Assembly: GCA_031268685.1 (NCBI GenBank) | Contig: JAIRWW010000057.1 | Location: 1-13,503 of the forward strand | Direction: 5' to 3' | DNA length: 13,503 nt | DNA from: Azoarcus sp. | GTDB taxonomy: Bacteria > Pseudomonadota > Gammaproteobacteria > Burkholderiales > Rhodocyclaceae | In this document: piece after piece, positions 1 to 7,563 of the stretch | How positions within the stretch are numbered: the first letter of the stretch is position 1 | Layout of the letters: every line of letters starts with the position of its first letter | Notes under the pieces: model-generated | What the model saw: the letters and a program-made list of their open reading frames with translations, nothing else | The model's database searches: none | Told to the model about the DNA's origin: nothing | Program-made: the position numbers and the translations under genes

Positions 1-563
1 CGCTTCGCCAGCGTAGGCATGGCGCGGTTGAGGTAATACCCCATCGACCACAAGGTCAGCGCGGCGGCAACGTAGATCAGGATGCTGCCGATGAGGCGGA
101 TGTCGAAACCCAGAAACGATCCGTCGTAGAGTAGTGCTGGAATGGCGGACATTTGCGCCGTCGTCTTGAGCTTGCCGATATAGGCCACGGCCACGCTCGT
201 CGATTCGCCCACCCGCGCCATCCATTCGCGCAGCGCCGAGATGGTGATTTCACGCCCGATGATGATGATGGCGATGAGAACATCGACGCGCGAGAGTTGC
301 ACCAACATGATGAGCGCCGTGGCCACCATCAGCTTGTCGGCCACGGGATCGAGAAAAGCGCCAAAAGCCGAAGCCTGCCGCAGGACGCGGGCAAGATAGC
401 CATCGAGCCAGTCGGTTATAGCCGCAGCCACGAAAAGCACCATGGCCAACAGGTTTTTCTGCGCCATGTTCATACAAGCGTCGGGCAAATAAAAAATACC
501 GATAAAAACCGGGATCAGGGCGATGCGCCCCCACGTCAATAGATTAGGAATGTTTATTCGCAT
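1..563 (-). CDS. pgsA: CDP-diacylglycerol-glycerol-3-phosphate 3-phosphatidyltransferase (3' end cut by window edge)
   Basis: Inner-membrane enzyme that makes phosphatidylglycerophosphate from CDP-diacylglycerol and glycerol-3-phosphate, the committed step to phosphatidylglycerol and cardiolipin. I read 187 codons from an ATG at 563-561 (MRINIPNLLTWGRIALIPVF) to the left edge without a stop. The family is usually about 180-200 residues, so almost the whole protein is present. The CDP-alcohol phosphatidyltransferase signature is complete at residues 51-76: D51-x2-DG-x2-AR-x8-G-x3-D72-x3-D76. Several hydrophobic membrane segments follow the usual pattern (about 13-27, 38-52, 84-100 and near the C terminus). 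It is the last gene seen in the minus-strand series and is separated from uvrC by 166 bp holding a palindromic element. I see no convincing ribosome-binding site or promoter in that gap. The family call is secure; only the C terminus is missing. Confidence 0.93.
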   Translation of the reverse strand, partial: MRINIPNLLTWGRIALIPVFIGIFYLPDACMNMAQKNLLAMVLFVAAAITDWLDGYLARVLRQASAFGAFLDPVADKLMVATALIMLVQLSRVDVLIAIIIIGREITISALREWMARVGESTSVAVAYIGKLKTTAQMSAIPALLYDGSFLGFDIRLIGSILIYVAAALTLWSMGYYLNRAMPTLAK

Positions 564-609
564 ACACGGCGCGACGGATTCGCCCTTGCCATCGTTAGTA
601 ATGAAAACA

Positions 610-706
610 CTGGGCAATTTTCATCCGTTCGGACTGGGCTTGTCGAAGCCCGCGATTCCACAGGCAATGCCCTTCGACAAGTTCGGGGCGAACAGATTTG
701 TTCCAG
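610..706 (+). repeat. Dispersed palindromic element, copy A (uvrC-pgsA gap)
   Basis: A 97-bp copy of the element family that recurs at 3579-3672, 9472-9557 and 11842-11937. It starts CTGGGCAATT and ends TTTGTTCCAG, a degenerate terminal inverted repeat. The inner arms are better kept: CTTGTCGAAG at 639-648 pairs perfectly with CTTCGACAAG at 672-681. The centre (GCGATTCCACAGGCAATGCC, 651-670) defines orientation, and copy A points the opposite way to copies B, C and D. It begins 23 bp beyond the uvrC stop codon, so the uvrC-pgsA transcript would carry a large stem-loop here. It could attenuate or protect mRNA; no transposase is nearby. Confidence 0.85.
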
Positions 707-729
707 CGCTTCCTTGCTTACATCGTTAA

Positions 730-2562
730 TTAGTGCAATGCGGAGTATATCTGTTCAGCAAGCCTACGGTTAATCCCGATAACACGACAAAGATCCTCGA
801 CGGTGGCGGCGCGCACTCCGTCCAGCCCCCCAAATGTGGCAAGCAGGGCGCGCCGGCGCGCCGGGCCAATGCCTGGAACGTCTTCCAACGTCGAACGGGT
901 TCTCGCCTTGCCACGGCGGGCACGGTGTCCGGCGATGGCGAAACGGTGCGCTTCGTCGCGGATTTCGATCACCAAATGTAATGCAGGCGACTGGCCGCCG
1001 AGCGCCACGCCCTCGCGCCCGTCGGAGAAAATCAGCGTCTCCAGCCCCGCCTTCCGCCCTTCCCCCTTGGCAACGCCAAGCATATTGACCGCTTTCAAGC
1101 CTGCTTCGGCAAGAGTGGCCGCCGCCGCACTCACTTGACCGCGGCCGCCGTCGATCAGGATGAGATCGGGGCATATGCCCTCTCCAGCAGCGACTTTGCC
1201 ATAGCGCCGCATCAACACTTGCCGCATGGCAGCGAAATCGTCCCCCGGCGTGATTCCGCTAATGTTGTAACGCCGGTATTCGCTATGCTTCATGGCGCCA
1301 TCAACACACACCACACAGGAGGCGACGGTGGCTTCACCCATGGTGTGACTGATGTCGAAGCATTCGATACGCGCCGGAAGTTCGGGTAAATCGAGCGCCT
1401 CACGCAAGGCTTGCAGTCGTTCGCCTATACGGCCCGCATCGCTCAGGCGGACTTCTATCGCCAGACGTGCGTTTTTTTCCGCCATCTCCATCCATGCCTT
1501 TTCGGCGGCATGGCGCGGACGGGCCAAGGATGGCGGGCTGTTTGAAATTTCGGCCAGCGCCTCGCGCACCGCTTCGACGGACAAGCCGACCAGTATCCGC
1601 GCAGGCAGCGGGTGAACTGCGTAATGCTGCTCGACGAAAGCGGCCAGTCCATCGCCGGCATCGTCTACTGCGGCGCCGCTGGGAAACTGCGGCCTGTCGC
1701 CGAGATGACGGCCCCCGCGCACCATGGCGATATTCACGCAGACCATGCCGCCGGACGCCACCGAGGCAATTATGTCGACATCCTCATCCCTGCGGCTCTC
1801 CACGAACTGGCGATGCAACACCGCCTGCAATACCCTGACCTGATCGCGGCAGGCCGCCGCTTCTTCAAACGCCAGCCGCAAGGCGGCGGCCTGCATGCGC
1901 GCGCTGAGATCGTCTATGACTTCGCTTGCCTGCCCATCGAGAAAGCGGCTCGCCAGCCGCACTTCGGCGGTATAGGCATCGTGACCAATTTCCGCTACGC
2001 AGGGCGCGCTGCAACGTTTGATTTGCGCGAGCAGGCATGGCCGCGAGCGATTCTGGAAAACGCTGTTTTCACAGGTGCGCAAGCGGAAGGTCTTTTGCAG
2101 TAAATGGATGCTCTCGCGCACCGCACGGGAGTTGGGAAACGGGCCGAAATAGCGCGCGCCCCTGGCAAAAGCGCCGCGATGATAAGCGAGGCGCGGAAAC
2201 TCATCGCCAGACAATTCGATATATGGATAGCTTTTATCGTCCCGGAACAAAATGTTGTAGCGCGGGAGCAGGCTTTTTATGAGGTTGTTTTCAAGCAGCA
2301 GCGCCTCGGCTTCCGAGCGCGTCGGCGTAATGTCTACACGCACTATCTGCGCCACCATCATGGCGATGCGCGGACTCGGCAGATTCCCACGGAAATAGCT
2401 CGATACCCGCCGCTTGAGGTTCTTGGCCTTGCCGACATACAGCACTTGATCGTCGATGCCGATCATGCGGTAGACACCTGGCGCTTCTGGCGCGGTACGC
2501 AGGAAGGCGCGCGAATCGAAGGCGGCCCCAGGTGGATTGCTCACCGGCTCATTGCCGCTCAT
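730..2562 (-). CDS. uvrC: UvrABC excinuclease subunit C
   Basis: Cytoplasmic endonuclease of nucleotide excision repair; joined with UvrB on damaged DNA it cuts on both sides of the lesion. The 610-residue product has the length of E. coli UvrC. Visible domains in order are: N-terminal GIY-YIG nuclease (GVYR from residue 29, LYVGKAKNLKRR at 41-52) for the 3' incision; a UVR segment binding UvrB in the 200-245 region (…AFEEAAACRDQ…); the RNase H-like 5' nuclease with FDISH and LILIDGGRGQ; and a C-terminal helix-hairpin-helix region (VPGIGPARRRALLATFGG). The start ATG overlaps the stop of the upstream binding-protein gene as ATGA, implying translational coupling. The stop is TAA at 732-730. Nothing looks damaged. 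The order uvrC then pgsA is common in proteobacteria. Confidence 0.97.
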   Translation of the reverse strand: MSGNEPVSNPPGAAFDSRAFLRTAPEAPGVYRMIGIDDQVLYVGKAKNLKRRVSSYFRGNLPSPRIAMMVAQIVRVDITPTRSEAEALLLENNLIKSLLPRYNILFRDDKSYPYIELSGDEFPRLAYHRGAFARGARYFGPFPNSRAVRESIHLLQKTFRLRTCENSVFQNRSRPCLLAQIKRCSAPCVAEIGHDAYTAEVRLASRFLDGQASEVIDDLSARMQAAALRLAFEEAAACRDQVRVLQAVLHRQFVESRRDEDVDIIASVASGGMVCVNIAMVRGGRHLGDRPQFPSGAAVDDAGDGLAAFVEQHYAVHPLPARILVGLSVEAVREALAEISNSPPSLARPRHAAEKAWMEMAEKNARLAIEVRLSDAGRIGERLQALREALDLPELPARIECFDISHTMGEATVASCVVCVDGAMKHSEYRRYNISGITPGDDFAAMRQVLMRRYGKVAAGEGICPDLILIDGGRGQVSAAAATLAEAGLKAVNMLGVAKGEGRKAGLETLIFSDGREGVALGGQSPALHLVIEIRDEAHRFAIAGHRARRGKARTRSTLEDVPGIGPARRRALLATFGGLDGVRAATVEDLCRVIGINRRLAEQIYSALH

Positions 2563-3476
2563 TGCCTATCTGGTTTCCCGGCAGCGCCATTGGCGGAAGG
2601 CAATAACTGGGAAACTAGAGACTCGTAGCGGCGGGCTTGCATCACATCGCTCATCGTTGCCGGAACATAGCCGCCGTAGCCCGAGTCGGCGAAGAAGCGC
2701 TCTCCTTCCGTGCTTTTCGGAAAGGCTTCCAGCGCGGCGCGAATGCGTTCGATTTCCGCAGCGCCCAGACTGCCATGCGCCAGCGTCACCAACGAAGGAA
2801 ACACCGGATGGCCGGCATCCAGCACCTTGAGGCGATTGCGCACACTCGCATTGAGCAGGAGCACGGGAGCACGCCCCGTCACGGCAACGTCGGCACGGCC
2901 TGCATGCACGGCCAGCAGCAAAGCCATGTGCGAGGGCCATTCACTCAGTACGTAATCCGATCCTGAATTCAGATCCAGGGTACTCAGCCACTGCATGCCG
3001 AGGATGTGATAGAACGAAAGGCGATCAGGCAAGCCAATGCGCCGCCCGCGCAGATCGCCAAGCTTTTCGATGCCGCTATCGTCCCGCACGACAAGCAGCA
3101 GTTCGAGCGGCTTGCGGTAACGCACCAAGGGCGTGAAACCAGCATCGGCCAGCATTGGCAGGAAGTGTATGGGAGAAATGACTATATCGTACCCGGCATC
3201 GCGGGCGCTGCTCAGGAAACGCTCATGATCGCGCGCGGAATACACGACGACTTCCGCCCCCAGGGTACGCGACAGGTAATCGCGCAAAGGCCGGTGCGTG
3301 CGCGACAATGCAGGTGCGGAATAAAATGGCGCAATGCCCAGGCGCAAGACTTTCCCGGGAGCATCAGCCACATGCGGCGCGCCTTCCGCGGCAACATCCC
3401 CGGCGGATTGCCACAGGAAAATCCATCCGCCCAATGCGGTAAAGAAGATAATAAAAAAATACCCGGCTCGGCGCAT
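2559..3476 (-). CDS. Orphan PhnD-like periplasmic substrate-binding protein
   Basis: A 305-residue protein resembling the phosphate/phosphite/phosphonate (PhnD-type) solute-binding family. Residues 1-30 form an export signal: basic MRR, then a hydrophobic run (YFFIIFFTALGGWIFLW) and a small-residue stretch (DVAAEG) that could be cleaved or remain as an anchor. The mature part begins LRLGIAPFYSAPALSRT and has the family's opening 'LRxGxxP' strand, a YDIVISPIHFLPML segment and LGDLRGRRIGLPD, the usual linker to the second lobe. ABC transporters of this class need a permease and an ATPase, and neither is present here. It may serve a distant transporter or act as a sensor subunit. Its ATG follows a GGGGGAAG ribosome-binding site, 45 bp after nagZ, and it ends in an ATGA overlap with uvrC. 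The fold call is fairly sure; the ligand is unknown. Confidence 0.8.
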   Translation of the reverse strand: MRRAGYFFIIFFTALGGWIFLWQSAGDVAAEGAPHVADAPGKVLRLGIAPFYSAPALSRTHRPLRDYLSRTLGAEVVVYSARDHERFLSSARDAGYDIVISPIHFLPMLADAGFTPLVRYRKPLELLLVVRDDSGIEKLGDLRGRRIGLPDRLSFYHILGMQWLSTLDLNSGSDYVLSEWPSHMALLLAVHAGRADVAVTGRAPVLLLNASVRNRLKVLDAGHPVFPSLVTLAHGSLGAAEIERIRAALEAFPKSTEGERFFADSGYGGYVPATMSDVMQARRYESLVSQLLPSANGAAGKPDRQ

Positions 3477-3497
3477 ATTTCTTCCCCCGGGAATATG

Positions 3498-3525
3498 AAG
3501 TCCGTTTCAGCAAAGTCCGTTTCAG
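3498..3525. repeat. 13-bp direct repeat, 15-bp period, at the nagZ stop
   Basis: AAGTCCGTTTCAG occurs at 3498-3510 and again at 3513-3525. The nagZ stop codon (3524-3522) lies in the second copy. Because the period is 15 bp, the duplication gives nagZ a second in-frame TGA five codons further on. It looks like a small slippage or tandem duplication next to element copy B. Confidence 0.85.
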
Positions 3526-4814
3526 GTTCGCGGCAACGGTCCAGAAGTCTCCGGACAATTCCGTTCACCTTGAGTTTCTGGACAATTTCGTTCGCCCTGG
3601 ACTTGTCGAAAGGCATTCTCCGTAGAATCGCGGGCTTCGACAGGCCCGGCCAGAGCGGATGGGAATTGTCCATCGCTTCCCTTATTTGGCAGTCCCATAC
3701 CTATCGTCGCCGCCGCCATCGTGGAATTGTCCACGGAATCCATGGCGGAAAGCGCCAAAACTTTCTCGCGCGCCTGCAAATACGGCAAATACAGTTCGAG
3801 CGCGAAGGGATCGGCACACCAGGGCCGCGACACCGGAGTAGCGAGCGCGGCAAGCCGCGCGAGGCTGGCGGCATCGGGTTCTGGCATTCCCCGGTCAAAG
3901 AGTTCGGCGACGAGATCGGGACGGTTGCAAACGAGCAGCATGTCGCATCCTGCGGCTGCCGCCGCCGACACCCTTGCCACGATGTCCCCGGCTACGAGAG
4001 CGCCCGCCATGTTGAGGTCGTCACTAAAAATGACGCCATTGAACCCGAGCCTGCCGCGCAATATGTCGTTCAGCCAGAAACGCGAAAAACCAGCAGGCCC
4101 GGGGTTTTGCGGCTCGGCGCGCGAATAGACGACATGGGCCGGCATGACTCCGGCAAGTTGCCGCAGCAGCCGATGCCTGTATGGCGCCATGTCGTCGGCC
4201 CAGATCGTCTCGAATGCGCGCTCATCGACCGGCACATCATGGTGCGAATCAGCCTCGACACAACCGTGTCCGGGAAAATGCTTGCCGACCGCGCCCATTC
4301 CAGCCTCGGCCATGCCCGCCACGAGCGATTGCGCCAGCGCGGCCACCACTGCCGGATCGCGATGAAAAGCGCGGTTGCCGATGGCGCGGCTACAAGCATA
4401 GTCAAGATCGAGCACAGGCGCGAAGCTCAGGTCAACGCCATGAGCGACGAGTTCTGCCGCGAGGACGAAACCAGTAGTCCGCGCCGCCGCCAGAGCTTCG
4501 ACATGATCGCTTTCCCACAAAGCGCCGATGGTGCGCATCGCGGGCAGACGGGTAAAGCCATCGCCGCGAAAGCGTTGCACCCGCCCGCCTTCATGGTCGA
4601 CCGCGATAACCAGCGATGGCGAGCGCAGGGCGCGGATTTCGGCGGCGAGCGCTCGCAGTTGCTCGGAATCGGTGTAATTGCGCGCGAAAAAAATGACGCC
4701 GCCGACTCTTGGATCGCACAGGCGTTCGCGTTCCTCGGCGGTAAGCGCAGTACCGGCGACATCAATCATCAGGCAACCGCGCGGCAATTGGAGAGGCTGG
4801 ATATCTATTGACAT
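3522..4814 (-). CDS. nagZ: Beta-N-acetylhexosaminidase with a repeat-derived C-terminal tail
   Basis: Cytoplasmic family-3 glycosidase of peptidoglycan recycling: it removes N-acetylglucosamine from anhydro-muropeptides. The start is ATG 4814-4812 (MSIDIQPLQLPRG), overlapping the acpS end by 10 bp; the open frame runs on upstream but conserved sequence begins here. Family marks are VDHEGGRVQRF (72-82), KHFPGHG (178-184) with the following DSHHDVP, and IFSDDL (262-267), which holds the nucleophilic aspartate. The protein is 430 residues whereas NagZ is normally near 340. The recognisable fold ends around LQAREKVLALSAM (347-358). The remaining 72 residues are low-complexity; from about 382 they are encoded by element copy B and contain a tandem QGERNCPET duplication. 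The enzyme core appears intact, so I infer an active protein with an acquired tail rather than a pseudogene. Confidence 0.94.
   Translation of the reverse strand: MSIDIQPLQLPRGCLMIDVAGTALTAEERERLCDPRVGGVIFFARNYTDSEQLRALAAEIRALRSPSLVIAVDHEGGRVQRFRGDGFTRLPAMRTIGALWESDHVEALAAARTTGFVLAAELVAHGVDLSFAPVLDLDYACSRAIGNRAFHRDPAVVAALAQSLVAGMAEAGMGAVGKHFPGHGCVEADSHHDVPVDERAFETIWADDMAPYRHRLLRQLAGVMPAHVVYSRAEPQNPGPAGFSRFWLNDILRGRLGFNGVIFSDDLNMAGALVAGDIVARVSAAAAAGCDMLLVCNRPDLVAELFDRGMPEPDAASLARLAALATPVSRPWCADPFALELYLPYLQAREKVLALSAMDSVDNSTMAAATIGMGLPNKGSDGQFPSALAGPVEARDSTENAFRQVQGERNCPETQGERNCPETSGPLPRT
3549..3602. repeat. 27-bp tandem duplication of the element end inside nagZ
   Basis: GGACAATTCCGTTC at 3553-3566 and GGACAATTTCGTTC at 3580-3593 are two versions of the left end of element B, 27 bp apart. 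Because 27 is a multiple of three, the NagZ tail reads QGERNCPET twice in succession. The unit nearer the stop is a partial duplicate; the other belongs to the full element. Confidence 0.8.
3579..3672 (-). repeat. Dispersed palindromic element, copy B (in nagZ tail)
   Basis: A 94-bp copy with a perfect 9-bp terminal inverted repeat, TGGACAATT at 3579-3587 and AATTGTCCA at 3664-3672. The inner arms are CTTGTCGAA (3602-3610) and CTTCGACAG (3635-3643). The copy lies in the coding sequence of nagZ and is translated. A further TGGAATTGTCCA occurs at 3721-3732 and may be a solitary element end or the former insertion boundary. Confidence 0.88.
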
Positions 4815-5182
4815 TCGATCACCGCAAAGGCAACAACATAATCGCGCTCGTCGCTCAGGCTGAGATGAGCAGACAAACCTTGCGCGGCCATATGAGAGGC
4901 AAGGCGCTCGCCGTAGCCGAAACTGGGCTTGCCAGACGCATCGTGCTCCACCGCCAGCGCGCCCAGAGTCGCCGGGGCCGTCAGTCCAGTGCCCAATGCC
5001 TTGCCGAACGCTTCTTTGGCCGCGAATCGTTTTGCGAGAAAGCGGGCCTGATCGCGGGCAGCCCGCCATTCTTCGTGTTCGGCTGCCGCCAGAATGTGCA
5101 ACGCGAACGCTTCGCCGTGGCGGCCAAGGGCCGCGTGCAGGCGGTCGATACGGACGATGTCTGTTCCGATGCCGCGGATCAT
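4805..5182 (-). CDS. acpS: Holo-[acyl-carrier-protein] synthase
   Basis: Cytoplasmic 4'-phosphopantetheinyl transferase that moves the phosphopantetheine arm from coenzyme A to a serine of acyl carrier protein, activating fatty-acid synthesis. The start ATG at 5182-5180 gives MIRGIGTDIVRIDR and overlaps the pdxJ stop as ATGA; the frame is open further upstream but nothing conserved lies there. The product is 125 residues, the family norm. Metal-binding residues fit D8 in GTDIV and E57 in KRFAAKEAFGKALG (51-64). The C terminus (LSLSDERDYVVAFAVIECQ) has the conserved HLSLSD-type strand. The end overlaps nagZ by 10 bp. The pdxJ-acpS-nagZ order is typical of betaproteobacteria and matches the wider proteobacterial pdxJ-acpS pair. 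No oddities. Confidence 0.97.
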   Translation of the reverse strand: MIRGIGTDIVRIDRLHAALGRHGEAFALHILAAAEHEEWRAARDQARFLAKRFAAKEAFGKALGTGLTAPATLGALAVEHDASGKPSFGYGERLASHMAAQGLSAHLSLSDERDYVVAFAVIECQ

Positions 5183-5934
5183 GCCGGCGATCCCGACGCC
5201 TCGCGCATCAGGCGCTTCATTTCGGCCACAGCGCCACGCAGGCCGATGAACACGGCGCGGCTGACGATGGCGTGGCCGATGTGCAATTCGCGCACACCCG
5301 CAAGCGCGGCTAGCGGCTGCACATTGTAGTAGTTGAGCGCGTGCCCGGCGTTGAAGCACATTCCCGCCGCGCGCACGGCCTCGCCCGCAGCGCGCACCTT
5401 GTCGAGTTCGGCGCGTACTGCCGGATTTCCGGCATCCCGCCCCGCGTCATGAAAGGCATGGGCATAGGGGCCGGTGTGAATTTCGCAGACGCGAGACCCG
5501 ATCCGCGCCGCAGCCTCGATCTGCGCTGGATCGGCATCGATAAACACGCTGGCGACGATACCGGCATCCGCCAGCCGGGCGATGCGCTCGCGCAGCTTCG
5601 CTTCATGGGCGGAGACGTCGAGTCCGCCCTCAGTGGTGATCTCCTGCCGCCCCTCGGGCACCAGCATCGCCATTTCGGGCTTGAGGCGGCAGGCGATACC
5701 GACCATCTCATCTGTTGCCGCCATTTCGAGATTGAGCTTGACCTGGGTGAGTTCGCGCAGCCTCCGCACATCGTCGTCATTGATATGGCGGCGATCCTCG
5801 CGCAAGTGGACGGTAATGCCGCCCGCGCCACCGAGATGAGCTTCTACCGCTGCCCACACCGGATCGGGTTCCCAAGTGCGCCGCGCCTGCCGCAGCGTTG
5901 CAACATGGTCGATATTGACGCCGAGTTCTATCAC
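5179..5934 (-). CDS. pdxJ: Pyridoxine 5'-phosphate synthase
   Basis: TIM-barrel enzyme of the DXP-dependent vitamin B6 pathway; it condenses 1-deoxyxylulose 5-phosphate with 3-amino-2-oxopropyl phosphate. I place the start at GTG 5934-5932, which overlaps the recO stop as GTGA and gives the classic N terminus (M)IELGVNIDHVATLRQARRT. An upstream in-frame ATG would add 37 residues of recO-derived sequence without family similarity. The product is 251 residues, the usual size. Conserved stretches include GGITVHLREDRRHI (38-51), EGGLDV, VCEIHTGPYAHAF and FNAGHALNYYN. The stop overlaps acpS as ATGA, so it is probably translationally coupled on both sides. Confidence 0.97.
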   Translation of the reverse strand: MIELGVNIDHVATLRQARRTWEPDPVWAAVEAHLGGAGGITVHLREDRRHINDDDVRRLRELTQVKLNLEMAATDEMVGIACRLKPEMAMLVPEGRQEITTEGGLDVSAHEAKLRERIARLADAGIVASVFIDADPAQIEAAARIGSRVCEIHTGPYAHAFHDAGRDAGNPAVRAELDKVRAAGEAVRAAGMCFNAGHALNYYNVQPLAALAGVRELHIGHAIVSRAVFIGLRGAVAEMKRLMREASGSPA

Positions 5935-6665
5935 AGTTCCTGCAATTCCCTTAGCACCCGGCGGGACTGTAAAGACTGTCCGCCGAGATGGTGGTCGATG
6001 AGTGCGCGCAGCAGACGCCCGGCCTCGGCCAGCGTCGCGGTGCAACTGAAATCCCCCGCCGCAAGGTCGATCAAAGTCTGACCGCCGACGGGCACACCCT
6101 CATCCGCCGCCTGCCGTTCCGCATCCTCCGCGCAAAGCCGGGGGCCGTGCTCGATTATATAGAGATAAAGCCGCCCGGGCCGGATAGGATAGCCATCGCC
6201 GTCGGTATCGAGCATGGCCCCATAGCCTAGCTCGCACAGCAACGCCAGTTCAAAACGGCGCAACACCGGGGACAGGCTCTCTCCCCGGCCCAGCGCCGCC
6301 ATGGCCGTTTCATAAGCATCGAACAGCGCCGGATGCGGATCTTCACGCGCGGTCAGCTTGAGCAAAAGCTCGTTCAGGTAGTAGCCGCACAGCAGCGCGC
6401 GCCCGGCAAGCAAGGCTTGTCCGCCACGCCATTCGCCCCGAATCAGCGTTTTAAGTTCGCTACTGCCCGACCAGTCGAGCAAAAGCGGCTGAAACGCCAT
6501 CAACACCCCGCGCAATGCCGATAAAGGCCGCCGCGCACCCTTGGCGACGAGCGCAGCCCGGCCATGGTCGCGCGAGAAAATTTCGACGATCAGGCTCGTC
6601 TCGCGCCACGGCAGGGTATGCAGCACCCAGGCCGCCTGCCCAGCGACGCGCTGTTTCGGATTCAC
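5931..6665 (-). CDS. recO: DNA repair protein RecO
   Basis: Recombination mediator that with RecR helps load RecA onto SSB-coated single strands and anneals DNA. The product is 244 residues. The N-terminal OB-fold region is recognisable (QAAWVLHTLPWRETSLIVEIF, then GRAALVAKGARRP, residues 8-46), followed by the helical domain with LNELLLKLTAREDPHPALFDAYE and LRRFELALLCELGYG. The zinc-binding cysteine set seen in some bacterial RecO proteins is not present, as is common in proteobacteria. The start is GTG 6665-6663, overlapping the era stop as GTGA, and the end overlaps the pdxJ GTG in the same way. The era-recO-pdxJ order is strongly conserved. Confidence 0.95.
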   Translation of the reverse strand: MNPKQRVAGQAAWVLHTLPWRETSLIVEIFSRDHGRAALVAKGARRPLSALRGVLMAFQPLLLDWSGSSELKTLIRGEWRGGQALLAGRALLCGYYLNELLLKLTAREDPHPALFDAYETAMAALGRGESLSPVLRRFELALLCELGYGAMLDTDGDGYPIRPGRLYLYIIEHGPRLCAEDAERQAADEGVPVGGQTLIDLAAGDFSCTATLAEAGRLLRALIDHHLGGQSLQSRRVLRELQEL

Positions 6666-7561
6666 TCGTACCCCAGGCTCTTGAGCGCGCGCTCATCGTC
6701 GGCCCAGCCGCTCCTGACTTTAACCCAGGTTTCGAGAAAGACTTTGCCGCCGAACAGCTTTTCCATTTCGACGCGCGCCTCGCTCGCCACCCGCTTGAGC
6801 TTGCCGCCGCCTTTCCCAATGACGATTCCCTTGTGCGCGGCCTTGTCCACAATGATTGCAGCATGAACACGGCGCAATTCGCCCTCGATCTCGAAGCGTT
6901 CGATTTCAACCGCAAGGCCGTAAGGCAATTCGTCGCCGAGAAGGCGAAACAGTTTTTCGCGCAGAAATTCGGCGGCAAGAAAGCGTTCGCTGTGATCTGT
7001 GATTTCATCTTCGCCGTAAAGCGGCGCGCCAGCCGGCAGCAGCCGCGCGGCAGCCGCGACAAGAACCTCGCAATGATGGCCGCGCTCCGCCGACAAGGGC
7101 ACGATCTCCGAGAATTCGCGCAGATTCCGCAAACTGTCGATGAAAGGCAGCAAGCGGCGTTTGTCGGCGAGCAGGTCGACCTTGTTGATAACCAGCACGA
7201 CCTTGATTTCAGGCGGAACAACGGCCAGCGCCTCACGGTCATCGTCGTCGAAATACCCCGCTTCCACAACGAAAAACACCAAATCGACACCGGCCAGCGC
7301 CTGAACGACATTGCGATTCATCGCGCGATTGAGCGCATTGCGGTGTCTGGTCTGGAACCCGGGCGTATCGACGAACACGAACTGAGCGCCATTGGCGCTC
7401 AGAATGCCCCTTATCCTGTGGCGAGTGGTTTGCGCCTTGCTTGAGACGATGCTGATTTTTTGCCCCACAAGGCGATTGAGCAAAGTCGACTTGCCGACAT
7501 TGGGCTTACCCACAATAGCGACAAAACCGGCCCGGCTGGCATCTGGAGCAGTATCCGGCAT
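6662..7561 (-). CDS. era: Ribosome-associated GTPase Era
   Basis: Essential GTPase that binds the 3' end of 16S rRNA and assists 30S maturation. The start is ATG 7561-7559 (MPDTAPDASRAGFVAIVGKP), 2 bp after the rnc stop; the longer open frame upstream is rnc in another phase. The 299-residue length is normal. GTPase motifs are visible: P-loop GKPNVGKST (18-26), switch II DTPG (65-68), NKVD (126-129) and SAERG (157-161). The C-terminal KH RNA-binding domain has VIGKGGGKLKRV (247-258). It ends in a GTGA overlap with recO. The rnc-era pair joins rRNA processing and assembly functions. Confidence 0.98.
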   Translation of the reverse strand: MPDTAPDASRAGFVAIVGKPNVGKSTLLNRLVGQKISIVSSKAQTTRHRIRGILSANGAQFVFVDTPGFQTRHRNALNRAMNRNVVQALAGVDLVFFVVEAGYFDDDDREALAVVPPEIKVVLVINKVDLLADKRRLLPFIDSLRNLREFSEIVPLSAERGHHCEVLVAAAARLLPAGAPLYGEDEITDHSERFLAAEFLREKLFRLLGDELPYGLAVEIERFEIEGELRRVHAAIIVDKAAHKGIVIGKGGGKLKRVASEARVEMEKLFGGKVFLETWVKVRSGWADDERALKSLGYE

Positions 7562-7563
7562 GT

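Noticed and set aside
255..275. GATGAT microsatellite-like run
   Set aside because: It simply encodes the Ile run (IAIIIIGREI) of a PgsA membrane segment and is too short to call a repeat tract.
3006..4811. Long open frame on the plus strand (about 600 codons) opposite nagZ and the binding-protein gene
   Set aside because: It is antisense to well-supported genes, has a shadow-type composition rich in Arg, His and Gln and no recognisable domain; GC-rich third positions explain it.
4815..5069. N-terminal extension of nagZ by 85 residues
   Set aside because: This stretch overlaps acpS in another frame and lacks NagZ similarity; the ATG at 4814 begins conserved sequence.
5935..6045. N-terminal extension of pdxJ
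   Set aside because: It overlaps the recO end and lacks conservation; the GTG overlapping the recO stop yields the canonical N terminus.
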